Positions 1-7,372 of a stretch of DNA of 46,266 nt are shown here, piece by piece. Origin of the DNA: Burkholderiales bacterium (GTDB lineage: Bacteria > Pseudomonadota > Gammaproteobacteria > Burkholderiales > Burkholderiaceae_C); assembly GCA_026932425.1 (NCBI GenBank), contig JAIXKN010000099.1, positions 11,923 to 58,188 of the forward strand. Direction: 5' to 3'. The position numbers were made by a program, and so were the translations under genes. How positions within the stretch are numbered: position 1 is the stretch's first letter; each line of letters starts with the position of its first letter. The notes beneath the pieces were generated by a model. It did no database searches and was not told where the DNA came from. It saw nothing but the letters and a program-made list of their open reading frames with translations.

Positions 1-1
1 C

Positions 2-133
2 GAACCGGCGTTCAACACGCGGCTGAAGATGGCCGAATCATCGAGGGTGATCGCGATCGCACTCGCCGACGACGGCCGGGTTCTTTACGCGCAGAAGGAG
101 ATCGACGTCACGCTCGGCGGCTGCGGCGGCTGA
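2..133 (+). CDS. soxY: SoxY, sulfur carrier protein, C-terminal end (partial)
   Basis: The window opens inside this gene, in frame from base 2; only the last 43 codons are visible. The protein ends in GGCGG, the swinging-arm motif of SoxY, whose cysteine carries the sulfur substrate covalently through the periplasmic Sox thiosulfate-oxidising cycle. A SoxZ gene follows after a 49-bp gap, as in known sox clusters, where SoxY and SoxZ form a heterodimer. The C-terminal motif plus the soxZ neighbour make the call firm although the domain itself is off the window. Its export signal cannot be seen. Confidence 0.93.
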   Translation, partial: EPAFNTRLKMAESSRVIAIALADDGRVLYAQKEIDVTLGGCGG

Positions 134-182
134 GCGGCGCGCCGGAACAGGAAGTCCATCGATCGGACCGCGGAGACAGAAG

Positions 183-494
183 ATGGCAGAACCGATGCGC
201 ATCCGTGCCCAGGCCAGCGACGGGAAAGTCGTCGTGCGCGTCCTGATGAGTCACGAAATGGAGAGCGGTCAGCGCCGGGACGCGGCCGGCGAACGGATTC
301 CTGCCTGGTTCATCCAGGAAGTCACCGCCACGCTCAACGGCACGCCAGTGATGCGCGCGCAGTGGGGCCCGTCGGTCTCGAAGAATCCTTTCCTCCAGTT
401 CACGATCAAGGGCGGCAAGGCGGGCGACCTGCTTGCGATCAGCTGGGTCGACAACCGCGGCGACACCCGCACCGACAAGACCTTCGTCCGCTGA
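183..494 (+). CDS. soxZ: SoxZ, sulfur-oxidation carrier complex subunit
   Basis: This 103-residue protein matches SoxZ in length and in its immunoglobulin-like beta fold: MRIRAQ near the start, the HEME-like stretch HEMESGQR around residue 24, and the end DKTFVR. SoxZ pairs with SoxY so that the carrier arm can be presented to SoxXA, SoxB and SoxCD in the periplasm. It has no signal peptide, as is normal, because it is thought to be exported together with SoxY. The start is supported by a GGAGA ribosome-binding site 6 bases upstream. soxZ ends 28 bp before the convergent fccB gene, so no further sox genes follow on this side. Confidence 0.95.
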   Translation: MAEPMRIRAQASDGKVVVRVLMSHEMESGQRRDAAGERIPAWFIQEVTATLNGTPVMRAQWGPSVSKNPFLQFTIKGGKAGDLLAISWVDNRGDTRTDKTFVR

Positions 495-522
495 CACGGG
501 CCGCCCGCGGGCGCCTGGGTGA

Positions 523-1809
523 TCAGCTCAGCATGTCGCTCCAGATGTTGCGCGCCCAGGCTTCGTTGGTGGCCGCCTCGAGCTGCGAGGGGGCTTCCGA
601 GACACCGCCGGATCCAGGCACGGTGCGGAAAGTCTTCTGCGCCGCGACGTACTCGTGCACGCTGGCAACGTGGATCGCCCGCGAATCGTCGACGTAGCTC
701 ATGCACACGTTGGTGAGCATCGGGTGCGGATTCACCGGCAGCCCGAGCAGTTCGGCGACGATCGCCGCGGCGGCGACCTTGGCGTGCGAATTCGCCATGT
801 GGCCCGACTTGGGCATGCCTGGCGCGATCTGGATCGAATCGCCGATCACGTGCACCCCGCGCGCGACGGTCGACTCGAAGCTCAGGAAGTCGACATGGCA
901 CCAGCGCGCGTTGGCGTTGGCCAGGCCCATCCGCACCACCAGCTCGCCGGCCCGCATCGGCGGCAGCACGTTCAACACATCGGCCTGGACGTCGTCCTGC
1001 ACCTCGAACTCGACGGTGTTGCGGCGCGCGTCGACGGCAACCGCCTTGTGCTGGCTGCGGTACTCGAGCATCGGTCCGTAGAGTTCGCGCCAGGCCCTCT
1101 TGAACAGGGCGCCCTTGCTCGTCACGTCCGGGTTGGCGTCGAGGATCAGCACCTTCGAGCGCGGCTTCTCGCGCTTGAAATAGGCGGCGACGACGCTGGC
1201 CCGTTCATAGGGGCCCGGCGGACAGCGGTAAGGCTCTTCCGGGATCACGATCGCATAGGTGCCGCCATCGGGCATCGCCTCGAGCTGCCGGCGCAGCGCA
1301 AGCGTTTCCGGCCCCGCCCTCCAGGCTTGCAGGATGCGGCCCTGCTCGTGCGCGGCGCGCAGGCCCTCGACCTGGTCCCACATCATGTCCACGCCTGGCG
1401 CGACGACGATCCGGTCGTAATCGACCTGGCTGCCGTCGGCAAGCCGCGCCCGACGCTGGTCGACGTCGACCGCGACCACGCTCGTTCGCAGCATGCGAAC
1501 GCCGTGGTTCCTGACCAGCCGGTCGTAGGGAATCGTGATGTCGGAGAGCTGCCGCCTGCCGGCAAGCACGAGGTTGCTCATCGGGCAGGAGACGAACGCC
1601 GCCTCCGGTTCGATCAGCGTGACGTCGACGCGCCCGTCCGAGAACAGGCGCAGGTACTTCGCCGCCGTGCTGCCGCCCCAGCCTGCACCGACCACGAGCA
1701 CCTGCGGGCGCCTGCCGCCGAGGACGGCGCAGCCGCCGAGCGCGGACACCGTCATCGCCCCGCCTGCCGCGGCCAGGCCGCCAAGAAGCCTTCTGCGCTG
1801 CATCTTCAT
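523..1809 (-). CDS. fccB: Flavocytochrome c sulfide dehydrogenase, flavoprotein subunit
   Basis: A 428-residue FAD protein of the FccB/SoxF family, which oxidises sulfide in the periplasm and passes electrons to the FccA cytochrome. The N-terminus is a twin-arginine signal (RRRLLGG, residues 4-10). The FAD dinucleotide fold GAGWGG is at residues 41-46. The CPPGPYER motif (Cys196) and a second cysteine near residue 304 (CHVDF) are the redox-cysteine positions of the family. Cys27, in LGGC, could be a weak lipobox. The ATG at 1809 has an AAAGGTG ribosome site; longer in-frame starts would put extra residues ahead of the Tat signal. It lies 19 bp after fccA in the same operon and converges on soxZ. 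Confidence 0.92.
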   Translation of the reverse strand: MKMQRRRLLGGLAAAGGAMTVSALGGCAVLGGRRPQVLVVGAGWGGSTAAKYLRLFSDGRVDVTLIEPEAAFVSCPMSNLVLAGRRQLSDITIPYDRLVRNHGVRMLRTSVVAVDVDQRRARLADGSQVDYDRIVVAPGVDMMWDQVEGLRAAHEQGRILQAWRAGPETLALRRQLEAMPDGGTYAIVIPEEPYRCPPGPYERASVVAAYFKREKPRSKVLILDANPDVTSKGALFKRAWRELYGPMLEYRSQHKAVAVDARRNTVEFEVQDDVQADVLNVLPPMRAGELVVRMGLANANARWCHVDFLSFESTVARGVHVIGDSIQIAPGMPKSGHMANSHAKVAAAAIVAELLGLPVNPHPMLTNVCMSYVDDSRAIHVASVHEYVAAQKTFRTVPGSGGVSEAPSQLEAATNEAWARNIWSDMLS

Positions 1810-1828
1810 CGCACCTTTCGGTTGTGAA

Positions 1829-2164
1829 TCACTTCTGCGCAGCGAAGTAGTCCGCAAGCTTCTCGAGCTGCTCGACGCTGTAGCCGCGGCTCAGCTGGTG
1901 CATGACGGTCGCCTTGCCGCCACCGCTGCGGAAATCGATCAGCTGCCTCAGGAGATGTTCGCGCGACTGCCCGGCCAGCCGGATCGAGGACCCACCCTCG
2001 ACCGCGCGCCCGTCGGTGCCGTGGCAATGCGCGCAGGTGGCCGCCAGCGCGCGCGCATAGAGACGCTCGGCCCGCGGATCGACGCTGCCGCTGCCCTGAG
2101 CCTGGACAGTCGCCGCGCCGACGAGAACCACCGCCGCGAAGACCGCCCGAACCTTGCGGACCAT
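1829..2164 (-). CDS. fccA: Flavocytochrome c sulfide dehydrogenase, monoheme cytochrome subunit
   Basis: A 111-residue class I cytochrome c with a cleavable signal peptide (hydrophobic residues 8-20, then AQA). It has one heme site, CAHCH (Cys44, Cys47, His48), and a likely distal ligand Met88. Its place directly before fccB identifies it as the electron-accepting subunit of sulfide dehydrogenase. It carries a single heme, whereas the well-studied purple-sulfur-bacterial FccA carries two, so this is the short SoxE/FccA-like form. The gene is divergent from the ArsR-family regulator. A TATACC sequence at 2226-2231 on this strand is a possible -10 box. Confidence 0.88.
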   Translation of the reverse strand: MVRKVRAVFAAVVLVGAATVQAQGSGSVDPRAERLYARALAATCAHCHGTDGRAVEGGSSIRLAGQSREHLLRQLIDFRSGGGKATVMHQLSRGYSVEQLEKLADYFAAQK

Positions 2165-2265
2165 CTGCCTCCTTCCCCCGCAGCCTGCCGAGCACGCCGC
2201 AACCTGTTCCTGCGAAGGATCCGAGGGTATAGCGAACGGAGATCTTCATCGATCCGCATGCAAGC

Positions 2266-2285
2266 GCATTCGGATACGCGAATGC
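2266..2285. promoter_or_regulatory. ArsR/SoxR-type operator, ATTC-N8-GAAT
   Basis: A perfect inverted repeat, GCATTCG-N6-CGAATGC, lies in the 217-bp gap between fccA and the divergent ArsR-family gene. Its core is exactly ATTC-N8-GAAT, the operator form described for the SqrR/BigR/SoxR branch of sulfide- or persulfide-sensing ArsR regulators. It is about 100 bp upstream of the fccA start and about 100 bp upstream of the regulator start, so it could control both. The repeat is seen directly; the assignment to the neighbouring regulator is inference. Confidence 0.75.
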
Positions 2286-2381
2286 CTCGCTGCCCTGACC
2301 ACGGGTCGGGTAAGAAGCGTGCCTGGCGGTGCCACCCTAGAATCGATGCGAGTCCGGACCTTCCGTACCGTCTGCACTCCG

Positions 2382-2768
2382 ATGCCCGCCAGCACCCCGC
2401 TCGATCTCGACACGAAGCCCGGCACCAACGCGGACGCGATCTACGAATCCGTCGCGGAGCTCTTCGGGCTGCTGTCGACCCCGGTGCGGCTGAAGATCAT
2501 CGGCGCGCTCTGCCACGGCGAGAAGAACGTCTCGAAGCTCCTGGCCGAGATCGAGACCACGCAATCGAACATCTCGCAGCATCTGGCCACGCTCTACCGC
2601 GCGGGCGTGCTGGGCCGTCGTCGCGACGGGACGCAGATCTACTACCGCCTGCAAAGCGAGCGCGTGGCCACGCTGTGCCGGGCGGTCTGCAGCCAGGTCG
2701 CGATGGAACTCGCCGACGACGGTGGCATGCCGCTCAGCGACCGGCTGCTGCCTGCCGGGATGCGCTGA
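2382..2768 (+). CDS. ArsR-family regulator of sulfur oxidation (SoxR/SqrR-like)
   Basis: A 128-residue winged-helix repressor: LSTPVRLKIIGAL (about residues 31-43) leads into the recognition region TTQSNISQHLATLYRAG (59-75) and the wing GRRRDGTQIYYRL. No metal-binding ELCVCDL box is visible. Instead there are cysteines at 44, 99 and 103, which fits thiol/persulfide sensing as in SqrR and SoxR. The start is uncertain: ATG 2382 gives the usual family length, while an in-frame ATG at 2346 adds 12 residues. A TAGAAT at 2338-2343 could be its -10 box, which favours 2382. It is divergent from fccAB across an ATTC-N8-GAAT site, so sulfide-dependent derepression of fcc and possibly sox is the likely role. 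Confidence 0.82.
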   Translation: MPASTPLDLDTKPGTNADAIYESVAELFGLLSTPVRLKIIGALCHGEKNVSKLLAEIETTQSNISQHLATLYRAGVLGRRRDGTQIYYRLQSERVATLCRAVCSQVAMELADDGGMPLSDRLLPAGMR

Positions 2769-2772
2769 CCCC

Positions 2773-2810
2773 GCGGCGGGCGCGCCCCCTGGCGCGGCCC
2801 CACCCGCCGC
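2773..2810 (+). terminator. GC-rich hairpin after the ArsR gene
   Basis: GCGGCGGG at 2773-2780 pairs perfectly with CCCGCCGC at 2803-2810, with an inner CGCGCC/GGCGCG stem. It starts 5 bases after the stop codon of the regulator. No T-run follows, so it is either a weak intrinsic terminator or an RNA 3'-end stabiliser. Confidence 0.4.
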
Positions 2811-2896
2811 GCTGGGCGCGCTCGGTATCATTCGCGCGTCGCCGCGCAGGTCCTCCACGCGGCAGCGCGTTCGCTGCCGATCGCCGCAGCTCCGCT

Positions 2897-2971
2897 CCCG
2901 CCGTAGTTCAATGGATAGAACGGGCGCCTCCTAAGCGCCAGATGCAGGTTCGATTCCTGCCGGGGGGGCCA
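2897..2971 (+). tRNA. tRNA-Arg (anticodon CCU)
   Basis: A full cloverleaf is readable. The D arm is GTTC...GAAC. The anticodon stem is GGCGC/GCGCC with loop CTCCTAA (anticodon CCT, reading AGG). The T arm is GCAGG-TTCGATT-CCTGC, and a CCA end is encoded at 2969-2971. The acceptor stem CCCGCCG/CGGGGGG has one G-G mismatch (position 4 against 69). The 3' half overlaps the antisense end of the fbpB-like gene, whose stop codon falls in the anticodon loop. A TATCAT at 2826-2831 is a possible -10 element, but it is rather far upstream. Confidence 0.95.
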
Positions 2972-4592
2972 CAGCACCCGCCTGCTCGGCGCTGCCGCGC
3001 AAGGCGCGCGAGAGCATGATCACCGGGATCAGGCCGACGAGGACGATCGCCAGCGATGGCAGCGCGGCCTCGCCCAGGCGCTCATCACGCGCGAAGTTGA
3101 AGGCCACGACCGCCAGCGTGTCGCTGCCGAAGGGTCGCAGCACCAGTGTGGCCGGAAGCTCCTTCATCGTGTCGACCAGCACCAGCAGCATCGCGGCCAG
3201 CGCCGAGCGCCGCAGCAGCGGGGCGTGCAGTCGCAGCAGCACGCGCCACGCGCCGGCGCCGAGCATGCGCGCGGTCTCGTCGACCGAAATCGGGACGCGC
3301 GCGTAGCCCGATTCCACCGACTGCATCGCCACCGACGAGAAGCGTGCCAGATAGGCGTACATCAGCCCGAAGATCGTGCCGGTGACGAGCGAGGCCAGCG
3401 GCGCCTCGGGCCAGCGCTGCTGCACCCAGCCGACGGGGATCAGGATCCCGACGGCCAGCACCGCGCCGGGCATCGCGTATCCGAGCGCGAGCACCCGCGC
3501 AGCCGCGGAAAGCGCGCGTCCCCCGCCGCGGCGCAGCATGAACGAGACCGCCAGCGCCAGCGTGCTCGCCAGCACCGCTGCCAGCAGGCCCAGGCGCAGC
3601 GTCGACCAGGACCACTGCGCGAAGCGCGCCAGCGGCAGGCCGAACTCGGCGTTGTGTGCCTCCTGCCACAGCATCCACGCCAGCCATGCCACCGGGAGCA
3701 CGAATCCCAGCACCACCGGCAGCGCGCACAGCAGCCAGGCCAGCACGGCTGCGCGCCCGCGCAGGCGCAGCGGGCGCGCGTCGGCGCTGTGCATCGCGCC
3801 ACTGCGGCTGGCCGAGAAACGCAGCCGTCGCTGCGCTGCGCGCTCCATCGCCAGCAGCAGCCCGACCACCAGCAGCAGCGCCGATGCGAGCTGCGCCGCG
3901 GCGACACCGTCGTTCATCACCAGCCAGGCCTTGTAGATGCCGGCGCTGAAGGTCGAGAGCCCGAAATACGCGCTCACGCCATAGTCGGCGAGCGTCTCCA
4001 TCAGCGCCAGTGCGACGCCGGCGGCGATCGCCGGGCGCGCCAGCGGCAGCGCCACCTCGAGGATGCGCCGCCGCGGCCCGGCGCCGAGCAGCCGCGCGGC
4101 CTCGAGCAGCTGTACCGCGCGTTCGCCGAGCGCCGTGCGCGCCAGCAGGTAAACGTACGGATAAAGGCAGAGCACGAAGAGCAGCACGGCGCCCCAGAGG
4201 CTGCGGATGTCCGGCCAGAGCGCGCCGCGCACGCCCAGCAGCTTGCGCAGCCCCTCCTGCAGCGGGCTGCTGTACTGCAGCGCATCGGTCCAGGCATAGG
4301 CGAGCACGTAGGCCGGCATCGCCAGCGGCAGCAGCAGCGCCCACTCGAAGCTGCGCCGCCCCGGGAACTCGAACAGGCTCACCGCCGCGGCGGCGCCTGC
4401 ACCCACCAGGACCACGCCGACGGCAACCCCGGTGCTCAGCAGCAGGGACTGCAGCGTGTAGTCCGGCAGCACCGTTCGCGCCTGGTGCAGGAGGATCTGC
4501 CAGGCGCCGGCATCGGCGACGAACCACGATCCGAGCACGCCCAGCACCGGCAGCGCCAGCGCCAGGCACAGCAGCGTCAGCAACAGACGCAT
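2931..4592 (-). CDS. fbpB: Iron(III)/thiamine-type ABC transporter permease (FbpB-like)
   Basis: A 553-residue, very hydrophobic inner-membrane protein built as two repeated permease domains. Each half has an EAA-type loop that docks on the ATPase: LEAARLLGAGPRRRILEVALP in the first half and VDETARMLGAGAWRVLLRLHAP in the second. This fused two-domain layout is typical of ferric-iron FbpB and related permeases. The final residues (PAGIEPASGA) are encoded by the antisense of tRNA-Arg, so the natural C-terminus extends into the tRNA gene. The matching ATPase is divergent, with a Fur-like site in the gap. No periplasmic binding protein is visible here. Iron as substrate is inferred from family and operator. 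Confidence 0.83.
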   Translation of the reverse strand: MRLLLTLLCLALALPVLGVLGSWFVADAGAWQILLHQARTVLPDYTLQSLLLSTGVAVGVVLVGAGAAAAVSLFEFPGRRSFEWALLLPLAMPAYVLAYAWTDALQYSSPLQEGLRKLLGVRGALWPDIRSLWGAVLLFVLCLYPYVYLLARTALGERAVQLLEAARLLGAGPRRRILEVALPLARPAIAAGVALALMETLADYGVSAYFGLSTFSAGIYKAWLVMNDGVAAAQLASALLLVVGLLLAMERAAQRRLRFSASRSGAMHSADARPLRLRGRAAVLAWLLCALPVVLGFVLPVAWLAWMLWQEAHNAEFGLPLARFAQWSWSTLRLGLLAAVLASTLALAVSFMLRRGGGRALSAAARVLALGYAMPGAVLAVGILIPVGWVQQRWPEAPLASLVTGTIFGLMYAYLARFSSVAMQSVESGYARVPISVDETARMLGAGAWRVLLRLHAPLLRRSALAAMLLVLVDTMKELPATLVLRPFGSDTLAVVAFNFARDERLGEAALPSLAIVLVGLIPVIMLSRALRGSAEQAGAVAPPAGIEPASGA

Positions 4593-4629
4593 GGTTCCGC
4601 GAGGCTCATCATCTGAGCTCGATCAAGGA

Positions 4630-4644
4630 TGAGAACGATCATCA
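4630..4644. promoter_or_regulatory. Fur-box-like 7-1-7 site
   Basis: TGAGAAC-G-ATCATCA matches the Fur 7-1-7 consensus TGATAAT-N-ATTATCA at 11 of 14 arm positions. It sits in the 80-bp gap between the divergent permease and ATPase genes, where it could repress both under iron sufficiency. The surrounding gap is distinctly AT-richer than the neighbouring genes, as expected of a promoter region. Confidence 0.6.
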
Positions 4645-4672
4645 TTCAGATCCTGGAATTATCATCGAGCCC

Positions 4673-5755
4673 ATGTTCCTCCAGCTCGAAGGCGTGTCGG
4701 TCCGATACACCCGCGGCAAGGGTGGCCGCGCCGCGGTCGAGAACGTCAGCCTGGCACTGCCGCAGGGCCAGATCGGCGTCCTGATCGGCCCTTCGGGCTG
4801 CGGCAAGACAACGCTGCTGCGCGCGGTGGCCGGACTCGAACCGATCGAGAGCGGCGCGATCCGCATGGGCGGCGTGATGCTGAGCGACGCTAGGTCGGGC
4901 ACGCACCTGAGCCCGGAGACCCGGCGCATCGGCATGGTGTTCCAGGACTACGCGCTCTTCCCGCACCTGAGCGTGGCCGACAACGTCGGCTTCGGGTTGC
5001 AGCAGCTCCCGCGCGCCGAGCGCGCGCAGCGTGTTCAGCAGATGCTCGATCTCGTCGGGCTCGGCTACGCGGCCCGCCGCGCGCCGCACCAGCTCTCGGG
5101 CGGGCAGCAGCAGCGGGTGGCCCTGGCACGGGCGCTCGCGCCCAGGCCCGGGCTGCTGCTGCTGGACGAGCCCTTCTCGAGCCTGGACGTTGACCTGCGC
5201 GAGCGGCTCGCGCAGGAGGTGCGCGCGATCCTCAAGGACAGCGGCACAACGGCGCTCTTCGTCACCCACGACCAGCTCGAGGCCTTCGCACTCGGCGACC
5301 TCGTCGGCGTGATGCAGGGCGGCCAGCTCGAGCAATGGGACTCGCCCTATCACCTCTACCACCGTCCGGCCAGCCGCTTCGTTGCGCAGTTCATCGGCCA
5401 CGGCGTGTTCACCCCGGCGCGCATCGAGCGCGTCGGCCCGGCGCCGGTGCTGCACACGCCCTTCGGCGACCTCACCGACATGCATGAGTGCCCGCTGCCC
5501 GACGCCTACCCCGGGGGGGAGTGCGACCTGCTGCTGCGCGCGGACGACATCGTGCACGACGACCACGCCCCGGTGAAGGCGCGCATCGAACGCAAGGCCT
5601 TCCGCGGCTCGGAGTTCCTCTACACGCTGCGCCTGCCCAGCGGCGAACAGGTGATGGCGCACGTGCCGAGTCACCACAACCACCAGGTCGGCGAGTGGAT
5701 CGGCATCCGCCCCGACGTCGACCACGTCGTCACCTTCCCGCGCGCGCCGGCCTGA
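4673..5755 (+). CDS. fbpC: Iron(III) ABC transporter ATP-binding protein (FbpC-like)
   Basis: A 360-residue ATPase with all expected motifs: Walker A GPSGCGKTT (about residues 39-47), signature LSGGQQQR, Walker B LLLLDEPFSSLD, H-loop VTHDQ, and a C-terminal TOBE-like regulatory domain (about 240-355). The length and C-terminal domain fit the FbpC/PotA group, which powers import of ferric iron or similar solutes on the cytoplasmic face. ATG 4673 starts the conserved MFLQLEGVSVRY; the open frame continues far upstream only because it is a shadow of the permease gene. It is divergent from the permease rather than in the same operon. Confidence 0.85.
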   Translation: MFLQLEGVSVRYTRGKGGRAAVENVSLALPQGQIGVLIGPSGCGKTTLLRAVAGLEPIESGAIRMGGVMLSDARSGTHLSPETRRIGMVFQDYALFPHLSVADNVGFGLQQLPRAERAQRVQQMLDLVGLGYAARRAPHQLSGGQQQRVALARALAPRPGLLLLDEPFSSLDVDLRERLAQEVRAILKDSGTTALFVTHDQLEAFALGDLVGVMQGGQLEQWDSPYHLYHRPASRFVAQFIGHGVFTPARIERVGPAPVLHTPFGDLTDMHECPLPDAYPGGECDLLLRADDIVHDDHAPVKARIERKAFRGSEFLYTLRLPSGEQVMAHVPSHHNHQVGEWIGIRPDVDHVVTFPRAPA

Positions 5756-5862
5756 GAGCGGGACCCGCCGCGGATCCGTCGCAAGCCGGCGGTCTGCGCC
5801 AAAACACCGCCCTCGGGGGTGAAACTTTCCCGCAGCCGGGCACTCCGACGCAGACGCCGCCC

Positions 5863-5868
5863 TATACT
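5863..5868 (+). promoter_or_regulatory. Candidate -10 box for the processing protease gene
   Basis: TATACT lies 43 bp before the ATG of the S41 protease in an otherwise GC-rich gap and is a near-perfect -10 hexamer. No good -35 element is visible at the right spacing, so this is a weak call. Confidence 0.3.
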
Positions 5869-5910
5869 GGATCGGCCTAAATTCGTCGCTGGCGTGGAGT
5901 CGCATCGCAG

Positions 5911-7341
5911 ATGAGTGCCAAACTGAGAGTCGCGGGCCTGCTGCTGGCCGGAGGCGTGGCCGGAGCGCTGACCACCCTGCAGCTGCAGGCGGCGGCACAC
6001 GGGCCCCTGTCACCGATTCCGGTGACCGAACTGCGCCAGCTCGCCAACGTCTTCGAGATCATCAAGACCGACTACGTCGAGCCGGTCGACGAGAAGAAGC
6101 TCATCAACGACGCGATCGCCGGCATGGTCTCGGGGCTGGACCCGCACTCGGCCTACTTCGACAAGAAGTCGTACAAGGAATTCCGCGAGAGCATCGGCGG
6201 CAAGTTCGTCGGCATCGGCATCGAGATGAGCATGGAGGACGGCCTGGTCAAGGTCGTCTCGCCGATCGAGGGCTCGCCGGCGTTCCGGGCCGGGCTCAAG
6301 TCCGGCGACCTGATCACGCGCATCGACGACACCGCGGTCAAGGGGCTCACCGTGGACCAGGCCGTCAAGCGCATGCGCGGCGAGGCCAACACCAAGGTGC
6401 TGCTGACCGTCTTCCGCAAGAGCGAGAACCGCAGCTTCCCGGTGACCATCATCCGCGAGGAGATCCGCATGCAGAGCGTGCGGGCGAAGATGGTCGAACC
6501 CGGCTACGGCTGGGTGCGCGTGAGCCAGTTCCAGGAACGCACGCTGGACGACTTCGTGCGCAAGGTCGGCGAGCTCTACCAGCAGGATCCGAACCTCAAG
6601 GGGCTGGTTCTCGACCTGCGCAACGACCCGGGCGGCCTGCTCGACGGGGCGGTCGGGCTCTCGGCGGCCTTCCTGCCGCCGAACGTCACGGTGGTGAGCA
6701 CCAACGGCCAGGTGCCCGAGTCGCGCGCGACCTTCAAGGCCTCGCCCGAGTACTACCTGCGCCGCGGCGGCAGCGACCCGCTCAAGCGCCTGCCCGCGGC
6801 GATCAAGACGGTGCCGCTGGTCGTGCTGGTCAACGAGGGCTCGGCCTCGGCCAGCGAAATCGTCGCCGGCGCGCTGCAGGATCACAAGCGTGCGGTGATC
6901 ATGGGGGCGCAGACCTTCGGCAAGGGCTCGGTGCAGACCGAGCGGCGCCTGAGCCCGGATACGGCATTGAAGATCACGACGGCGCGCTACTACACGCCGA
7001 GCGGGCGCAGCATCCAGGCGACCGGGGTGATCCCGGACGTCTGGCTCGACGAAACCGCCGAGGGCAACGTCTACGCGGCACTGCGCATGCGCGAGGCCGA
7101 CCTCGACAAGCACCTGCAGGGCAACGACGAGGTCAAGGACCCGGGGCGCGAGAAGGCACGCGAGGAAGCGCTGAAGAAGCTCGAGGAACAGCAGGCCAAG
7201 GCCAAGGAGCCGCCCAAGCCGCTGCCGGAGTTCGGCAGCGCCGAGGACTTCCCGCTGCAGCAGGCACTCAACCGCCTGCGCGGCGAGCCGGTGCTGGCCA
7301 GCAAGACCGCCAGCGAGCGCAAGGCCGAAGCGGCGAACTGA
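5911..7341 (+). CDS. ctpA: C-terminal processing peptidase, S41 family
   Basis: A 476-residue periplasmic serine protease that trims C-termini of envelope proteins. It has an N-terminal signal or anchor segment (residues about 5-28) and a PDZ domain (about 85-170, SPAFRAGLKSGDLITRIDD). The S41 catalytic core has Ser313 in GSASASEIV and Lys338 in FGKGSVQ, a Ser-Lys dyad spaced as in Prc. The C-terminus is charged and coiled-coil-prone (KKLEEQQAKAKEPPKP, about 420-440). Position directly before moeB is a common Burkholderiales order. A candidate -10 box lies 43 bp upstream, and 155 bp separate it from the ABC ATPase. Confidence 0.93.
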   Translation: MSAKLRVAGLLLAGGVAGALTTLQLQAAAHGPLSPIPVTELRQLANVFEIIKTDYVEPVDEKKLINDAIAGMVSGLDPHSAYFDKKSYKEFRESIGGKFVGIGIEMSMEDGLVKVVSPIEGSPAFRAGLKSGDLITRIDDTAVKGLTVDQAVKRMRGEANTKVLLTVFRKSENRSFPVTIIREEIRMQSVRAKMVEPGYGWVRVSQFQERTLDDFVRKVGELYQQDPNLKGLVLDLRNDPGGLLDGAVGLSAAFLPPNVTVVSTNGQVPESRATFKASPEYYLRRGGSDPLKRLPAAIKTVPLVVLVNEGSASASEIVAGALQDHKRAVIMGAQTFGKGSVQTERRLSPDTALKITTARYYTPSGRSIQATGVIPDVWLDETAEGNVYAALRMREADLDKHLQGNDEVKDPGREKAREEALKKLEEQQAKAKEPPKPLPEFGSAEDFPLQQALNRLRGEPVLASKTASERKAEAAN

Positions 7342-7372
7342 AGCCGGCGCTGCACGCTGCCCGAACCGCTGC

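Noticed and set aside
503..512. GCCCGCGGGC palindrome between soxZ and fccB as a terminator
   Set aside because: There is no loop and no T-run; it is a short palindrome in GC-rich DNA.
2897..2971. tRNA-Arg as an integration site for a mobile element
   Set aside because: I saw no repeat of the tRNA 3' end, no integrase and no foreign block next to it.
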